DNA of 64,000 nt, from assembly GCF_027943255.1 (NCBI RefSeq), contig NC_072895.1:25270001-25334000 (forward strand), read 5' to 3'. The first letter of the stretch is position 1. Each line of letters starts with the position of its first letter. Positions 54,690 to 64,000 of this stretch are shown here, piece by piece. The notes beneath the pieces were generated by a model, which saw nothing but the letters and a program-made list of their open reading frames with translations, was not told where the DNA came from and searched no databases. This DNA is from Anastrepha obliqua. Taxonomy: Eukaryota; Arthropoda; Insecta; Diptera; Tephritidae. The position numbers and the translations under genes are program-made.

Positions 54690-55560
54690 TCCTAGCTTCC
54701 CGTCGTTTCATGTTTATGAATATTCACGTTTGTTTGTGGTTGTAGGATGGCGCACCTTTTTCGTTCTACTAATTTTGCATTTTGTCTGGTCTTTCCATCT
54801 ACAAGCCGCGATTCGGGGGTATTTTGAAGAAATTGTTTTCTTGATTGCACCTAATAGTGTGAATACCGTTTCTGCAAGAGCGTTATTCGTGGCAGATCCC
54901 CCTCTTGCCAGTTCATGTGCTTTTTCGTTACCTACCTTGAATGTTCCGATGTCCCGAGACCCAGATTAAGGTAACTTTATGGTTTTCACTCAAGGTGGTA
55001 AGGATATTCCTACTTTGTTCCACCACTTTAGAGGTTGTTGTAGCAGAATGCAGTGTCTGGAATGCAGCTTGGCTATCGGAAAGAATAAATTGCCGAATTG
55101 CCTTAAAAGAGATATCGCGATTAGTAGCTTAAAAGCTTCCCCAATGGCCAGTAACTTCCACCTGGAAGACAATGCAGGCATTAGGAAAGCGCAGAGATTT
55201 CTAAGTCTATGAGAATATATACCAGCTCCAACACCATAATCCATTTAGTGCCATCTGTAAAGTCTATAGTGTCGAAGTTGTGAAAATCCCTTGCTCGATT
55301 CCTCCTGGGTTGGAAAGAGAGTGGTAAAATTCCTATTGAATGCCACCATTGAGATGATGTAATCAGTCCTCCCCAAGGTAAACTGCATTTGTCGCAATAG
55401 TAGACTGACATGACCATCAGATTTTTCTTTCCAGCGACCCGCTTCATTTAACCTAAATGCACTCATCGCGGACATCTTTTTGATATGCAGATCTATCGGA
55501 AAAACGTGTGTCAATGTATTAAGAGCCTCCCCAGACTCCTTCTTCTATATAAAAAGTAGT
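54690..55560 (-). mobile_element. LINE RNase H fragment (part of split element)
   Basis: The minus strand from 55514: LTHVFPIDLHIKKMSAMSAF, then YRLYRWH/FTDGTK-type first motif and DYGVGAGIYSHRLRN, a decayed FQ-E region, then TLIWVSGHRNIQG near 54960-54925. Frames shift several times. The element lost its RT part. Confidence 0.7.
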
Positions 55561-55759
55561 TCGAGCATTCACTTTGTATGGAAGAAAAGGCGTGACGAAC
55601 GGGAGCGATTGCTACTTGCTAAAAGGGCTGAAGAACTTAAAATACCTGCCATATCAATAAATAAAAAAATTCTTGGCCACCTTAACGAAACTCGGAACAC
55701 TAATTAATACTAATTAATAAACCACGGCCTGGGTTGCTAAGAGATAGAAATATGTTTAT
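55561..55759. other. Short non-coding stretch
   Basis: Nothing recognised; LINE-like residues may extend a little into it. Confidence 0.3.
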
Positions 55760-56455
55760 GGGATTAGGGGTAGTCAGAGGCCCGAAAAAATAATGATTTT
55801 CAATATTTTTTTTTGTTAGCCAATTGTTTTATTTTACAAAAAAACATCATGTTCCGACTTGAGTTTAGAAAAATTTCAAAAAAAATATTAATAATTGGAA
55901 AAGTTATCGCTGTTTGTGTGGAGCCCATTTCTCGCGAAGTCCCTTGCGGTGATCATCACAAGTTCTTGGAGATTCATTAAAACTCAATCGGACAAGAGAA
56001 ATTAGTTTTATTAATAGATAATCTTGTGCCTGATCGAAGTTTTTTTTTCAAAATTTACAATATGGCGGCCTTAGGAAATATTTTTAAGATTTTCGAGAAA
56101 AAAACCGACAATTAATTATTTAAAAAAAGTCGACATTTTTGAAAAAAGCAACATCCTTCTATCAGGCACGAGTTTTTTATGTTTTTCAAAAGCAGTATTA
56201 ATTTTATTGAAATTTACCAAACGGTTTTTAAGTTACAGTGATCGCTAGTTCAAAAAACATAGTTTTGAGAAAAACGCATTGAAAGTTTTGCTATCGATTA
56301 CCGGAGCGCCCGAGCACCATTTGTTAATTCTCGGAAAGATTTGTCGGATTCACTTCAAATTTTCACACAATATTTTCAAGATATTATACTTTAAGAACAT
56401 GCTAAAAAAAAATCCAATCTTTTGAAAATTCTGGCTACCCCCAACCTCTTATAAG
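55760..56455. mobile_element. Possible AT-rich MITE with GGGGTAG ends
   Basis: Left AGGGGTAGTCAGAGG and right (inverse) GGGGGTAGCCAGAAT face each other about 680 bp apart. The interior resembles the other AT-rich elements at 61371-62290 (CTCAAAACTAT/TTTTGAGAAAAACGC words). No target duplication was found, so this is tentative. Confidence 0.35.
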
Positions 56456-57762
56456 AAATCTCCGGCTCCACCGCGGAAACGAGTATAATTAAAGAAATAC
56501 TATATTCAAGAAATTTGGAAGAAATCTTAATTTTGGTATGAGGCCGATGCTTCTCTAAAAATTATATTTCACCCCATCTGCCTATGACTACGACATTTCA
56601 CTAAGAACGCGCGCCAGGTAAGAAAAGTCGGTTCCGCTCGATTTTAGACACTTCTTTGCTTGCTACTTTCGTTGTATGTTGTATGTAGAGTTGTTGTTGT
56701 CATTGCTGCTAGCTGTTAAATGTTTACTGTTGCTTTTGCTATTGCGAATGTTGTTTGCCAACAATGTAAGCACTTCGTTTATGTTGAAATGGTGCATATT
56801 GTTGTTGTTTATTCGCAGTTGCATTTCAGTTGATCTGTTTGTTGTTTTTGTCTTTGTTATAACAGCCACATTTGTCATGCACTCATATCTGTCGCACAAA
56901 TCTCTTCCAAGTAGGTAGGAAAATCCAGTCACTGCTCCACTGCACACTACTTTCACTCCTCTCTGCCCGCACACCGCATGGCTCAACTGTACTTCGCCAC
57001 AAAGTCATGATTGATTGTCGTTTTTTCTTTTCGATTTTACTGCATTGCATTTTTCTTCTTTTGTTAATGTCACTGCAATGAGGAATGTGTGAGTCGTACG
57101 AGTATTGCATGGCATGGCGTTGTCAGTGGCATTTTGATGGACATCTCAGCGACAGCAGCAGTAACAGCAACAACAATGGAAAAATACATGCACGCCTGCG
57201 CTAAAGCAGCCAATGTCTTGATGAAGTAATGAATGCCAGCCAACAAAAGTCGCGCCATGAGGCGTGTGCGTCAGACGCTTACAAAATATGTATGTTCAAA
57301 ACAGAAAAAAGTAAAAGAAAATTACAAATTTATTGCCGCCTATCGAAAATGCATTGTGTCAATGGTGGTATCAGATGGAATCGGCGACTACCTCGTGGCG
57401 GTCGATGGTCTTACAATTTAATTTCTTCGAAATGATACTCAGTCAATTATTTTGGGTCCGTATGTGAGCATCGAGGTTTTTCTATGACGAATTTGAACAA
57501 ATGATGTGTTTTTTGTTTTTGTTTTTTTTCTGTTCTTGCTTGAACAAAACTGAATAATTTTCTTTTATGAAAATAACAAAAAAGAAGGAAGCCTGACATG
57601 ACATTTTGGAGTTTTTTTGGAAAACACTTTTCTTACTGTATGGGGTGAGAATACCAGAAAGATTAGAGGAGTGCCATAAATTTGGAGCACTCTTAACTTT
57701 TTTGGAAATACGAAAAGAGTAGATTTAATTTGGAATTTAGTATTACTTTTTTAAGCAGTACC
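56456..57762. other. Gene-free stretch
   Basis: No gene is seen. GTTGTTGTCATTGCTGCTAG and similar triplets near 56690-56850 and CAGCAGCAGTAACAGCAAC near 57150 are opa-like repeats frequent in fly DNA. Confidence 0.45.
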
Positions 57763-57885
57763 AAAGGGTGATCAGATTGGAGGTACTTTTTCCAATAGGG
57801 TTGTTTTTTTGACAGATCACTCGTGACTACTGTCAAACTAAATACATAATTTTTTTCAGTATTCATTGACATTTCATCATGAAAA

Positions 57886-58470
57886 TACTTACTTACTTAC
57901 TTACTTATGTGGTTCTACAACCGTGTGTCGGTTTTGGCCGAAAACAAAATGGCGCGCCAGCTGTTTCTGTGCTGCTCTCGTTGGTGCTAGTTGGAAATCT
58001 CGAGTGAAGACTAGTCCTGCAGCACTTAATCTTTCCAACGGAGATGTGGTCTTCCTGTTCCACGCCTTCCTTTTTGGAGTACTGCGCGTAAATTCGCCCT
58101 GCTGGGGCGTCTTCTTTCATACCGGTGACATGACCAAGTTACCGTAGCCGCTGTATTTTTACACGCTTAACTATGTCTATGTCCCTATATAGCTCATACA
58201 ACTCGATGTTCCACCTTACGCGGTACTCCTCACTAACGCGGAGGGGGCCAAAGATCTTACGTAGAATTTTTCTCTCGAAGGCTCCCGAAACTTTTTCATC
58301 CGCTGTTGGCATCGTCCATGCTTCTGCGCCATATATTAGGACGGGAATGATGAGCGTTTTGTAGAGTGCCAGTTTAGTCCCTCGAGAGAGAGATCTACTT
58401 CTCAGTTGCCTACTGAGCCCAAAGTAACACCTGTTGGCAAGAGTTATTATCTGTTTGATCTTCATGGAAA
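57886..58470 (-). mobile_element. RTE/L2-like LINE 3' end inserted in the transposon
   Basis: Minus strand: ANRCYFGLSRQLRSRSLSRG, TKLALYKTLIIPVLIYGAEA, ERKILRKIFGPLRVSEEYRV, KRVKIQRLRW-type end of RT, then frameshifts and a TAAG-repeat tail (plus strand CTTACTTACTTACTTA at 57889-57906). It lies after the first codons of the transposase; duplications at its edges are imperfect (TTCATCATGAAAA against CTTCATGGAAAG). Confidence 0.75.
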
Positions 58471-59154
58471 GAAAGGTGAAAGGTATTACAAAAATCGACG
58501 CACTGGGAAAAGTGTTCATCACACGCTCAGGCCAGCTTATGCTGTTCAATGATGAGGCCCATTTTAGGCTTAATGGCTACGTCAATAAGCAAAATTTCCG
58601 TATTTGGACTGAAGAGCAACCCAAAGCCATTCAAGAACAGCCATTGAAAGCAACCGTTTGGTGCGGCCTATGGACTGGAGGAAACATCGGCTCATATTTA
58701 TTCAAAGACGAGGTTGGGCCCCAATGTAACAGTGAATGGCGAACACCATCGCACCATGATAAACGAATTTTTGATGCCGAAAATTAAACGGTCTTCATCA
58801 CAGTCACATCGGTCTGATCCCCACAATATTTGGTTCCAACAAGACGGCAGACGGCGATACTTGCCAGACAGCCCGTGAAACAATGGTTTTACTGCTTTAT
58901 TGATACGATGAATAATTGATCTCTCGTCTCAGACAACTGGATTGGTCACCAAGATCGTGTGAGATCACACATTTGGGCTTTTATTTGTGGGGGTATGTAG
59001 AGTCTAAATGCTTTGTGGACAAATCAGCATCGATTGAAGCATAGGAAGCCAACATTACTAAAGTTATTCACGAGATACCGACCGAAGTCCTTCAGCGAGT
59101 CATTCAAAATTGGCCGAATTACGGCGAATTGCGGTCAATACGAGTATCATGAAT

Positions 59155-59408
59155 CATCGAATCCTCTTCGATGACGCGTCGCCAAGAGCCCCTAGGTCTG
59201 CCTCTTCTGCGCTGTCCTTGGGGGTCCCAGTCCAGGGCTTGTCTGCTGATTTCAGTGCCACCTTTCCGTAGGGTATGGCCAAGCCATCTCCATTTACGTT
59301 CTCTTATTTCAGTTGCGATTGGTTTTTGATGGCATCGTTGATGCAATTCAGCGTTAGATATCCAGTTGTCTGGCCACCAGATACGTAGAATGCGTCTCAA
59401 GCAGAAGG
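59155..59408 (-). mobile_element. Internal LINE fragment with target duplication
   Basis: TATCATGAAT flanks it (59145-59154, 59409-59418). It encodes LRIWWPDNWISNAELHQRCH, RKWRWLGHTLRKGG and DWDPQGQRRRGRPRGSWRRV on the minus strand, the same region as the LINE at 53628-54689, but stops before the ORF end with no 3' tail. Confidence 0.8.
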
Positions 59409-59509
59409 TATCATGAATGGTTCTTCAGAAAAATAATAATTTCAATTTTCGTTGTTTTATTTCAATTTAAAATTCGATACCTCTAAATTGATCACCCTTT
59501 ATATATATA

Positions 59510-59830
59510 TACAAATAATTGACGCTTACAGCCTTTATTTGGTGTTCGGCCCAGCTCCTCCTCCAATTTGTGGTGTCCGTCTTGATGTTTTTCCTCAAAT
59601 GGGGGGGGCCTACAATTTTACGCCGCCTCCGAACGGCAGGTGATTTTGTATGTGAAGCCTTTTCGTGGCAGATATACACTCAGAGGTTTGTCTGGTCAAG
59701 GGCGACCGCTATTAGAAAAACCTTTTAGAAGAAACTCTTTCTATCATTTGATGTTTTGTGGCCGGTGAATCGAACCTGTACACTTCCGAATGGTAGTCAC
59801 GCACCAACGCATTCGACTTCGGCGACCGCC
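59510..59830 (-). mobile_element. tRNA-derived SINE, copy 9 (near full length, diverged)
   Basis: Minus-strand match over the full SINE from GGCGGTCGCCGAAGTCGAAT through a weak B box (GGTTCGATTC) and body to an AATTATTTGTATATATATA-type tail, next to the transposon end at 59500. The target duplication is obscured by the TA-rich flank. Confidence 0.82.
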
Positions 59831-61366
59831 ATATTTGCATAATTGAATGCTTCCAAACAGTAGAATTTGGCATTTCCGACGAATAGTCACTTAAAGATGA
59901 CCCCTTATTCTCTTTGGCATCTTTTTAGCTGTTTTTTGCCATTTTGGGCTTCATAATATTTTCTTCACTCTTGATTTTGCACAGAAGAGCTCCATTATCA
60001 GAATGGCATTCAGCTAAATTATCATCATCAGCAGCATCGTAAACCCTTTTTTTGCAACCGCACGCAAATATGCAGGAAATACCATTGAACTTCGACACTC
60101 ACATACCAAATCGCAGCTGTGCCAACCAAGATCAGTTATAATTGTGTGTGTGGGTATGTACGAGTGCATGTACGCACCTTCCTTTTTCGCATTTCGTATA
60201 TCCAATTTACTCACCTCAGCCGCAGTTGTTGTGGTTGTGACTGTGCCTGTGCCTGTGCCTGTGGTTGCGTTGGCTCCATTGCTTATGCGGCGAAACCTCA
60301 CAACTTTTTAGCTTTCATTGCTTTATTTATGTATGGTCATACATACATACATACATACATATGCACACACATTTGCATACTCATATAGTTACTTATTTTG
60401 CGAACATATGCACATTCATTTGTTTGCCTATTTCAACCCACAACATACTCGTACGTAGGGATTTACATACATACACACATATGAATGTGCTTAGACATAC
60501 ATTTTTATTTATCTATTGCCCATTTGTATATGTGTACATATATTTGTTGGTTCCTTTTACTTTAATCGCAACTCCCGTTCGGCATTTGCCCATCATTTTC
60601 GGCGATCTATAAAAGGCACCGCCATTGGATAGTAATTCAACATTTTCCCTGCGTGCTTGAAATTTCTAAGCCGTAATTATTAATTTTTAAGTGCATATGG
60701 AGATAATTTTTCAAATTTTCTAACGTTTAGTTGAACTGTATTCGTTACCAAAATAATTTGTTTGCTAGCAATTAAGACACGTTTTGAAGGAGAAACTATA
60801 CCTAAACCAACTCACATTATTATTATTACTATTTGCTATCACACCGGCTGGATACAAATAAATTCCATTGAGGTCGATTTGCAGCTTTTGACTTTGGTCT
60901 GTTGATGAAGCAAAGCATTTGTAACAATTGCTTGCTTGTTACAAATTATCAAGTTCTGGTGTTCATGTATTCAAAAAATTTGCAAAGTAGGGGAAGGTGA
61001 GAGAGCAAAATAACGTTTCATTTTGAGGGGATGTTGCAAGTTTTTACGAGATAAACTTTTATTTGGAAGAAATTGCAAGGGAGAAAAACAGCTGATCGCA
61101 AAGTAAAAATAAGCACCAATTAAAATTAGCAAATTTAGTTAAAGTTCATAATTTAAATAAAAAGGGTGTTAAAAATGGAGAATTTAAATAAATCTATAAT
61201 AGATAAAATTTATAAAGTTTATTTGAAGTCATATATTTTAAATAGGAATCGGCCAATGCTTGTACTTATGAAACACAGCCTCTAGTCACCGTTGCTGCAG
61301 TTTCCGAAATACAAATCGAAAGCATAGAAGGTACCTTTTGTGTTTTATGCTTGTACTTATTGGTTA
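59831..61366. other. Gene-free stretch
   Basis: No gene is supported. GTGCCT repeats four times at 60242-60264; TACATA microsatellite at 60336-60362. Confidence 0.4.
60608..60645 (+). promoter_or_regulatory. Possible core promoter (TATA and start region)
   Basis: CTATAAAAGGCACC is a strong TATA box, with TTCAACATT about 30 bp downstream as a possible initiator. No coding region could be linked to it. Confidence 0.3.
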
Positions 61367-61370
61367 TTAA

Positions 61371-62290
61371 GGGGACAGATACCCGTAAAATTTCGAAAAA
61401 AAAAATTTTTTTTCATAAAATGTTAATTTAATCCTTTAAGAATATATCAAAAAATATTTAGAACGTAAATTTAAGTATTTCTTATATAAGGTTGTCAAAA
61501 AAGTCTTGCGGTATTTTTAATGAATTTTCAATTGTTCATAAAATTGGTTATAATAATGCGATTTAAATCAAATATGCGCCGTTTTGTTCGATGACGAGTT
61601 CCCAACGAGATGCCAACTTCATAATGCCCCTCTTATAGAAGCTCGCTTCCCTATTTAGAACGTAAATTTTATTTCTTATATTATAGATCGTCAACCGTGA
61701 CGACTCCATTCTTTGCGTTCGAGCGCTGAGAGAGGTATAGTTACGTTGCCGACTTTAGACGCGTTTTTCTCAAAACTATATTTTTCGAATTGGCGTACAC
61801 GATAACTCGAAAAGTTAATGACCGATCTCCCTGAAATTTTGCACACATCTTTTTTATGAATGTACTTTCTATATGAATTTACAATTCGAAAAATTTTCGA
61901 AAAAATAATGTTTTCGAAGCAAAAATAGTAGGGAAATTCGCCCCAAAATTCATTTTTTGAAGCATTTTATTCCGCATTTTTTTTTTGTTTTTTAATTCAT
62001 ATAGAAATTATGACAATAATAAACAAAAAAAATTGGTGTTTTGTATTCAGGTCACTGACGCCGATGCTCCAATGCCCGCCGATTGAGAAGCCCCACTGCG
62101 ACCTTCCTGGAAGAATTGAGTGTACATCCGCCGTTTTAATTGATTAAAATAAATATAAAAAAATTTGTTATATTATTTTAATGTATCAATAAACTGTATA
62201 CCAATTTTGAAAAAATATATTGACTTCTTCATTTTAAATAATTTTAATGACAATCAGGGAAAATATGGCCGTTTATAGGTATCTGCCCCC
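61371..62290. mobile_element. TTAA-flanked AT-rich element 1
   Basis: Ends GGGGACAGATACCCGTAAA and inverse of the right end (GGGGGCAGATACCTATAAA), flanked by TTAA (61367-61370, 62291-62294). It is 920 bp and non-coding, except for a mariner-like scrap at 61488-61651. piggyBac- or Kolobok-type mobilisation is the likely explanation. Confidence 0.8.
61488..61651 (+). mobile_element. Mariner 5'-end scrap between direct repeats
   Basis: AGGTTGTCAAAAAAGTCTTG is a mariner-type end. The 164-bp scrap lies between two ~31-34-bp direct repeats (TATTTAGAACGTAAATTT..., 61455-61487 and 61652-61681) that differ by a 3-bp deletion. Confidence 0.5.
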
Positions 62291-62294
62291 TTAA

Positions 62295-62916
62295 GGTGTC
62301 CCGGTGGTCTAGAATTTTCAAAAAATCGATTTTTTGTTTTTGATATTTCGAAAGTATAGGCTCTTAAGAGTATACTGTCAAATTTTTGGAGGGATATTCC
62401 CAGTATTTTCGATTCTACAGCCGTTTTAGCAGGTAGAGTCAGATACGTCACGCGGCCACTCGCAAAACTTCAAAGTCAATTATCTCAAAACTACTTTTTT
62501 TTTGGCCTGGTGCTGTGAAAAAACAATAAACGATTCAACCGATTGATTAAAAAACTGAAAAAACCGATTTTTAGAGTGTCAAATTCAAAACCACGCCATT
62601 TTGTCAAAAAAAAAAAATTTTATTCTAGTACGGGACATAGCTACAGTCATACTGATTAATAACTTTTCTTGATTTTTGTGTTTCAGATAAACAGAAGAGC
62701 CAAAATGGACAACACCGTGCAGGTCAAATTTTTCGGGAGGGTCAACTTCAGCGCCATTTTTCAAATTACTAAAATTAAAAAAAAAATTCCTCATGGTATG
62801 TAAAAGAAGTTAAATAAAAAGCCTAAAAAATTTAAATATCGTTTTTCATTTTTTCATAGCAAAAAAAAATGTCTGCAAATACCCTAAATTTTCGAGATCT
62901 AGACCACCGGGACTCC
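62295..62916. mobile_element. TTAA-flanked AT-rich element 2
   Basis: Ends GGTGTCCCGGTGGTCTAGA and right-end inverse GGAGTCCCGGTGGTCTAGA, flanked by TTAA (62291-62294, 62917-62920). It is 622 bp and non-coding. It shares its left TTAA with element 1. Confidence 0.82.
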
Positions 62917-62920
62917 TTAA

Positions 62921-63450
62921 AGTAACGCATTTGTTTGCTATAAAAGCAATAATTGAAATTATTCAAAAGCGTGAAGTTATATAAGATCATGGGTTGTCGT
63001 GTAGTATAAAAATACAACTACACGTTTTTTTCCAATTTTTTAATTGTTCAATTAAATACCTAAATTTATTTGCTTTCTACCAAATAATTTTGTTGACTGT
63101 CACTTGAGTCCATTTTAATGAGTATACCTATAAAGCTTTTACATCAAAGGATGTTATATATTTTTTTAGAAGCACTTTCAATCCTCAAAATCAAAATAAA
63201 ATTGGCTGCCACTCCTAAGTGCTTATGAAGTTGCAGTTAAACAGCATTTTTCAAGTTCGTTTCATGTTGAAGAATTCACTATCATGTACCACCACCGTTT
63301 CTAGATTATCAAACAGCTTCGTTACAAGTTAAAATAAAACTAAAAATTGAGCTCTGCGTTGTCAATATTTTTAAGATTTTACAGAAATACTGTCTATAAA
63401 ATCGATAAAATACACAACAATTCCATCAAAACTTTAAATTACTTTCGTGA
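62921..63450. other. Non-coding stretch, downstream of ND-B14.7
   Basis: No gene is seen; AT-rich DNA beyond the 3' end of the host gene. Confidence 0.5.
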
Positions 63451-63456
63451 TTTATT
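63451..63456 (-). terminator. Polyadenylation signal AATAAA for ND-B14.7
   Basis: AATAAA on the minus strand, 78 bp after the stop codon of the gene at 63534, a usual distance for a short fly 3' untranslated region. Confidence 0.55.
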
Positions 63457-63533
63457 CACTTACTAGCACCAGCTTAGGCGTTTTCTAACATTTCATATTA
63501 AATGTGTTCCTAATAGTACATTTTAATTTTCTT

Positions 63534-64000
63534 TCATTTTCCAGAACCATGGGCAGGATCTTTCATAATTGTAAAGTCATGGATGTTTAATGAGCTTGAT
63601 TGGTGTTTAATGGGTGGAAAGAATTCCCAACCCTCCTGTTTCGATAGTTTTTTCACTGCGCCAGCGATACCTTTTTAACAGGGAGAAAAGTTGTAATTGT
63701 TAGCTTCCCGAATGGCAATTAAAATTTCATAAGATATACCGAAGAAAAAGCCAGCAACAAGACCGGCAACATGATTTCGTCTCCAAGCACCATACACTGC
63801 ACCCGCGGCAACACCTCCAATAAAATAGTTTAATCTAAAAATAAAAAAGAAGTATATTTTAAACTATTTCTTTATTATTTATATTTGACTCAAGTTCTTT
63901 ACTTATCATCCTTTCCACGCACGTTCGTCGACACCAAAGTGGCCAATGTGAACGCGGTAGCCATACCCATCATTGGACCTGTGTTGTAGGCGAAACGCCC
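63534..64000 (-). CDS. ND-B14.7: NADH dehydrogenase subunit B14.7 (NDUFA11), C-terminal exons
   Basis: The 3' part of a spliced gene for an accessory subunit of mitochondrial complex I (Tim17/22/23-like, inner membrane). Exons: 63903-64000 (cut by the window edge), 63740-63834 and 63534-63670; introns 63835-63902 (68 bp) and 63671-63739 (69 bp), both GT-AG and both keeping frame. The joined protein has GPMMGMATAFTLATLVST, NVRGKDDKLNYFIGGVAAGA, RRNHVAGLVAGFFFGIAGAV and QEGWEFFP, matching the VREK-DD-LNYFLGG, HN-GIGAA-FGIA and EGWE order of NDUFA11; Gly/Ala-rich helices are membrane segments. About 109 residues are visible, then a stop at 63534. The N terminus lies beyond the right edge. The only clear host gene here. 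Confidence 0.88.

Larger units (their letters stand above)
57763..59500 (+). mobile_element. Tc1/mariner element with two LINE insertions
   Basis: Ends AAAGGGTGATCAGATTGGAG (57763) and its inverse AAAGGGTGATCAATTTAGAG (59500). Between the insertions the transposase reads TRSGQLMLFNDEAHFRLNGY (first Asp), NKQNFRIWTEEQPKAIQEQP, VWCGLWTGGNIGSYLF, WFQQDGR (second Asp), then LDWSPRSCEITHLGFYLWG and ITKVIHEIPTEVLQRVIQNW. Frames shift and stops occur. LINE pieces sit at 57886-58470 and 59155-59408. Sister of 12828-14782. Confidence 0.85.

Overview
The window looks like intergenic or intronic DNA from a higher fly (Diptera), plausibly a tephritid fruit fly; the genus is an inference. The evidence is AT-rich DNA with many TACATA/TATGTA runs, dense mariner and Tc1-like debris, I/R1/Loa/Jockey-type LINE fragments carrying RNase H domains, and an element placed like an insect snRNA promoter (PSEA) upstream of a U2 snRNA copy. 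Most of what can be supported is transposable elements, often nested. Only one ordinary protein gene is clear: the 3' end of the mitochondrial complex I subunit NDUFA11 (fly ND-B14.7), with two short introns, at the right edge on the minus strand (63534-64000).

Layout. 1-2013: a hairpin, a mariner fragment and a decayed full-length mariner. 3390-5797: a non-autonomous hAT-like element with 16-bp subterminal arrays and a TTAA-type MITE nested inside. 6310-7551: a dead mariner carrying a hAT-like MITE. 7701-11206: a 3.5-kb transposon with ~200-bp terminal inverted repeats and a broken transposase of a family I cannot name. 11351-14782: an internally deleted mariner, a LINE fragment, and a Tc1/mariner element interrupted by a LINE with a perfect target-site duplication. 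15395-33560: LINE fragments, mariners, copies of a tRNA-derived SINE, a pogo-like MITE, and long gene-free stretches. 33960-35385: a palindrome with ~330-bp arms and a second pogo-like MITE in its loop. 37034-42218: a full-length Loa-like retrotransposon with intact ORF1 and ORF2, inserted in the RNase H codons of an older LINE. 42893-47985: mariner, LINE and SINE copies. 48680-50055: a duplicated U2 snRNA locus with two differently damaged copies, then a tRNA-like insert between 31-bp direct repeats. 51101-59830: more Tc1/mariner, LINE and SINE material. 61371-62916: two TTAA-flanked elements sharing one TTAA. 63451-64000: the host gene end.

The elements do not form a pathway. What the window records is an order of insertions: old LINEs and mariners are cut by younger MITEs, SINEs and LINEs, and the Loa-like element is probably the youngest large insertion because both its reading frames are open. 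I see no CRISPR array, operon or defence system. Boundaries backed by terminal inverted repeats plus target-site duplications are firm; boundaries of LINE fragments are approximate, judged from where recognisable protein similarity stops.
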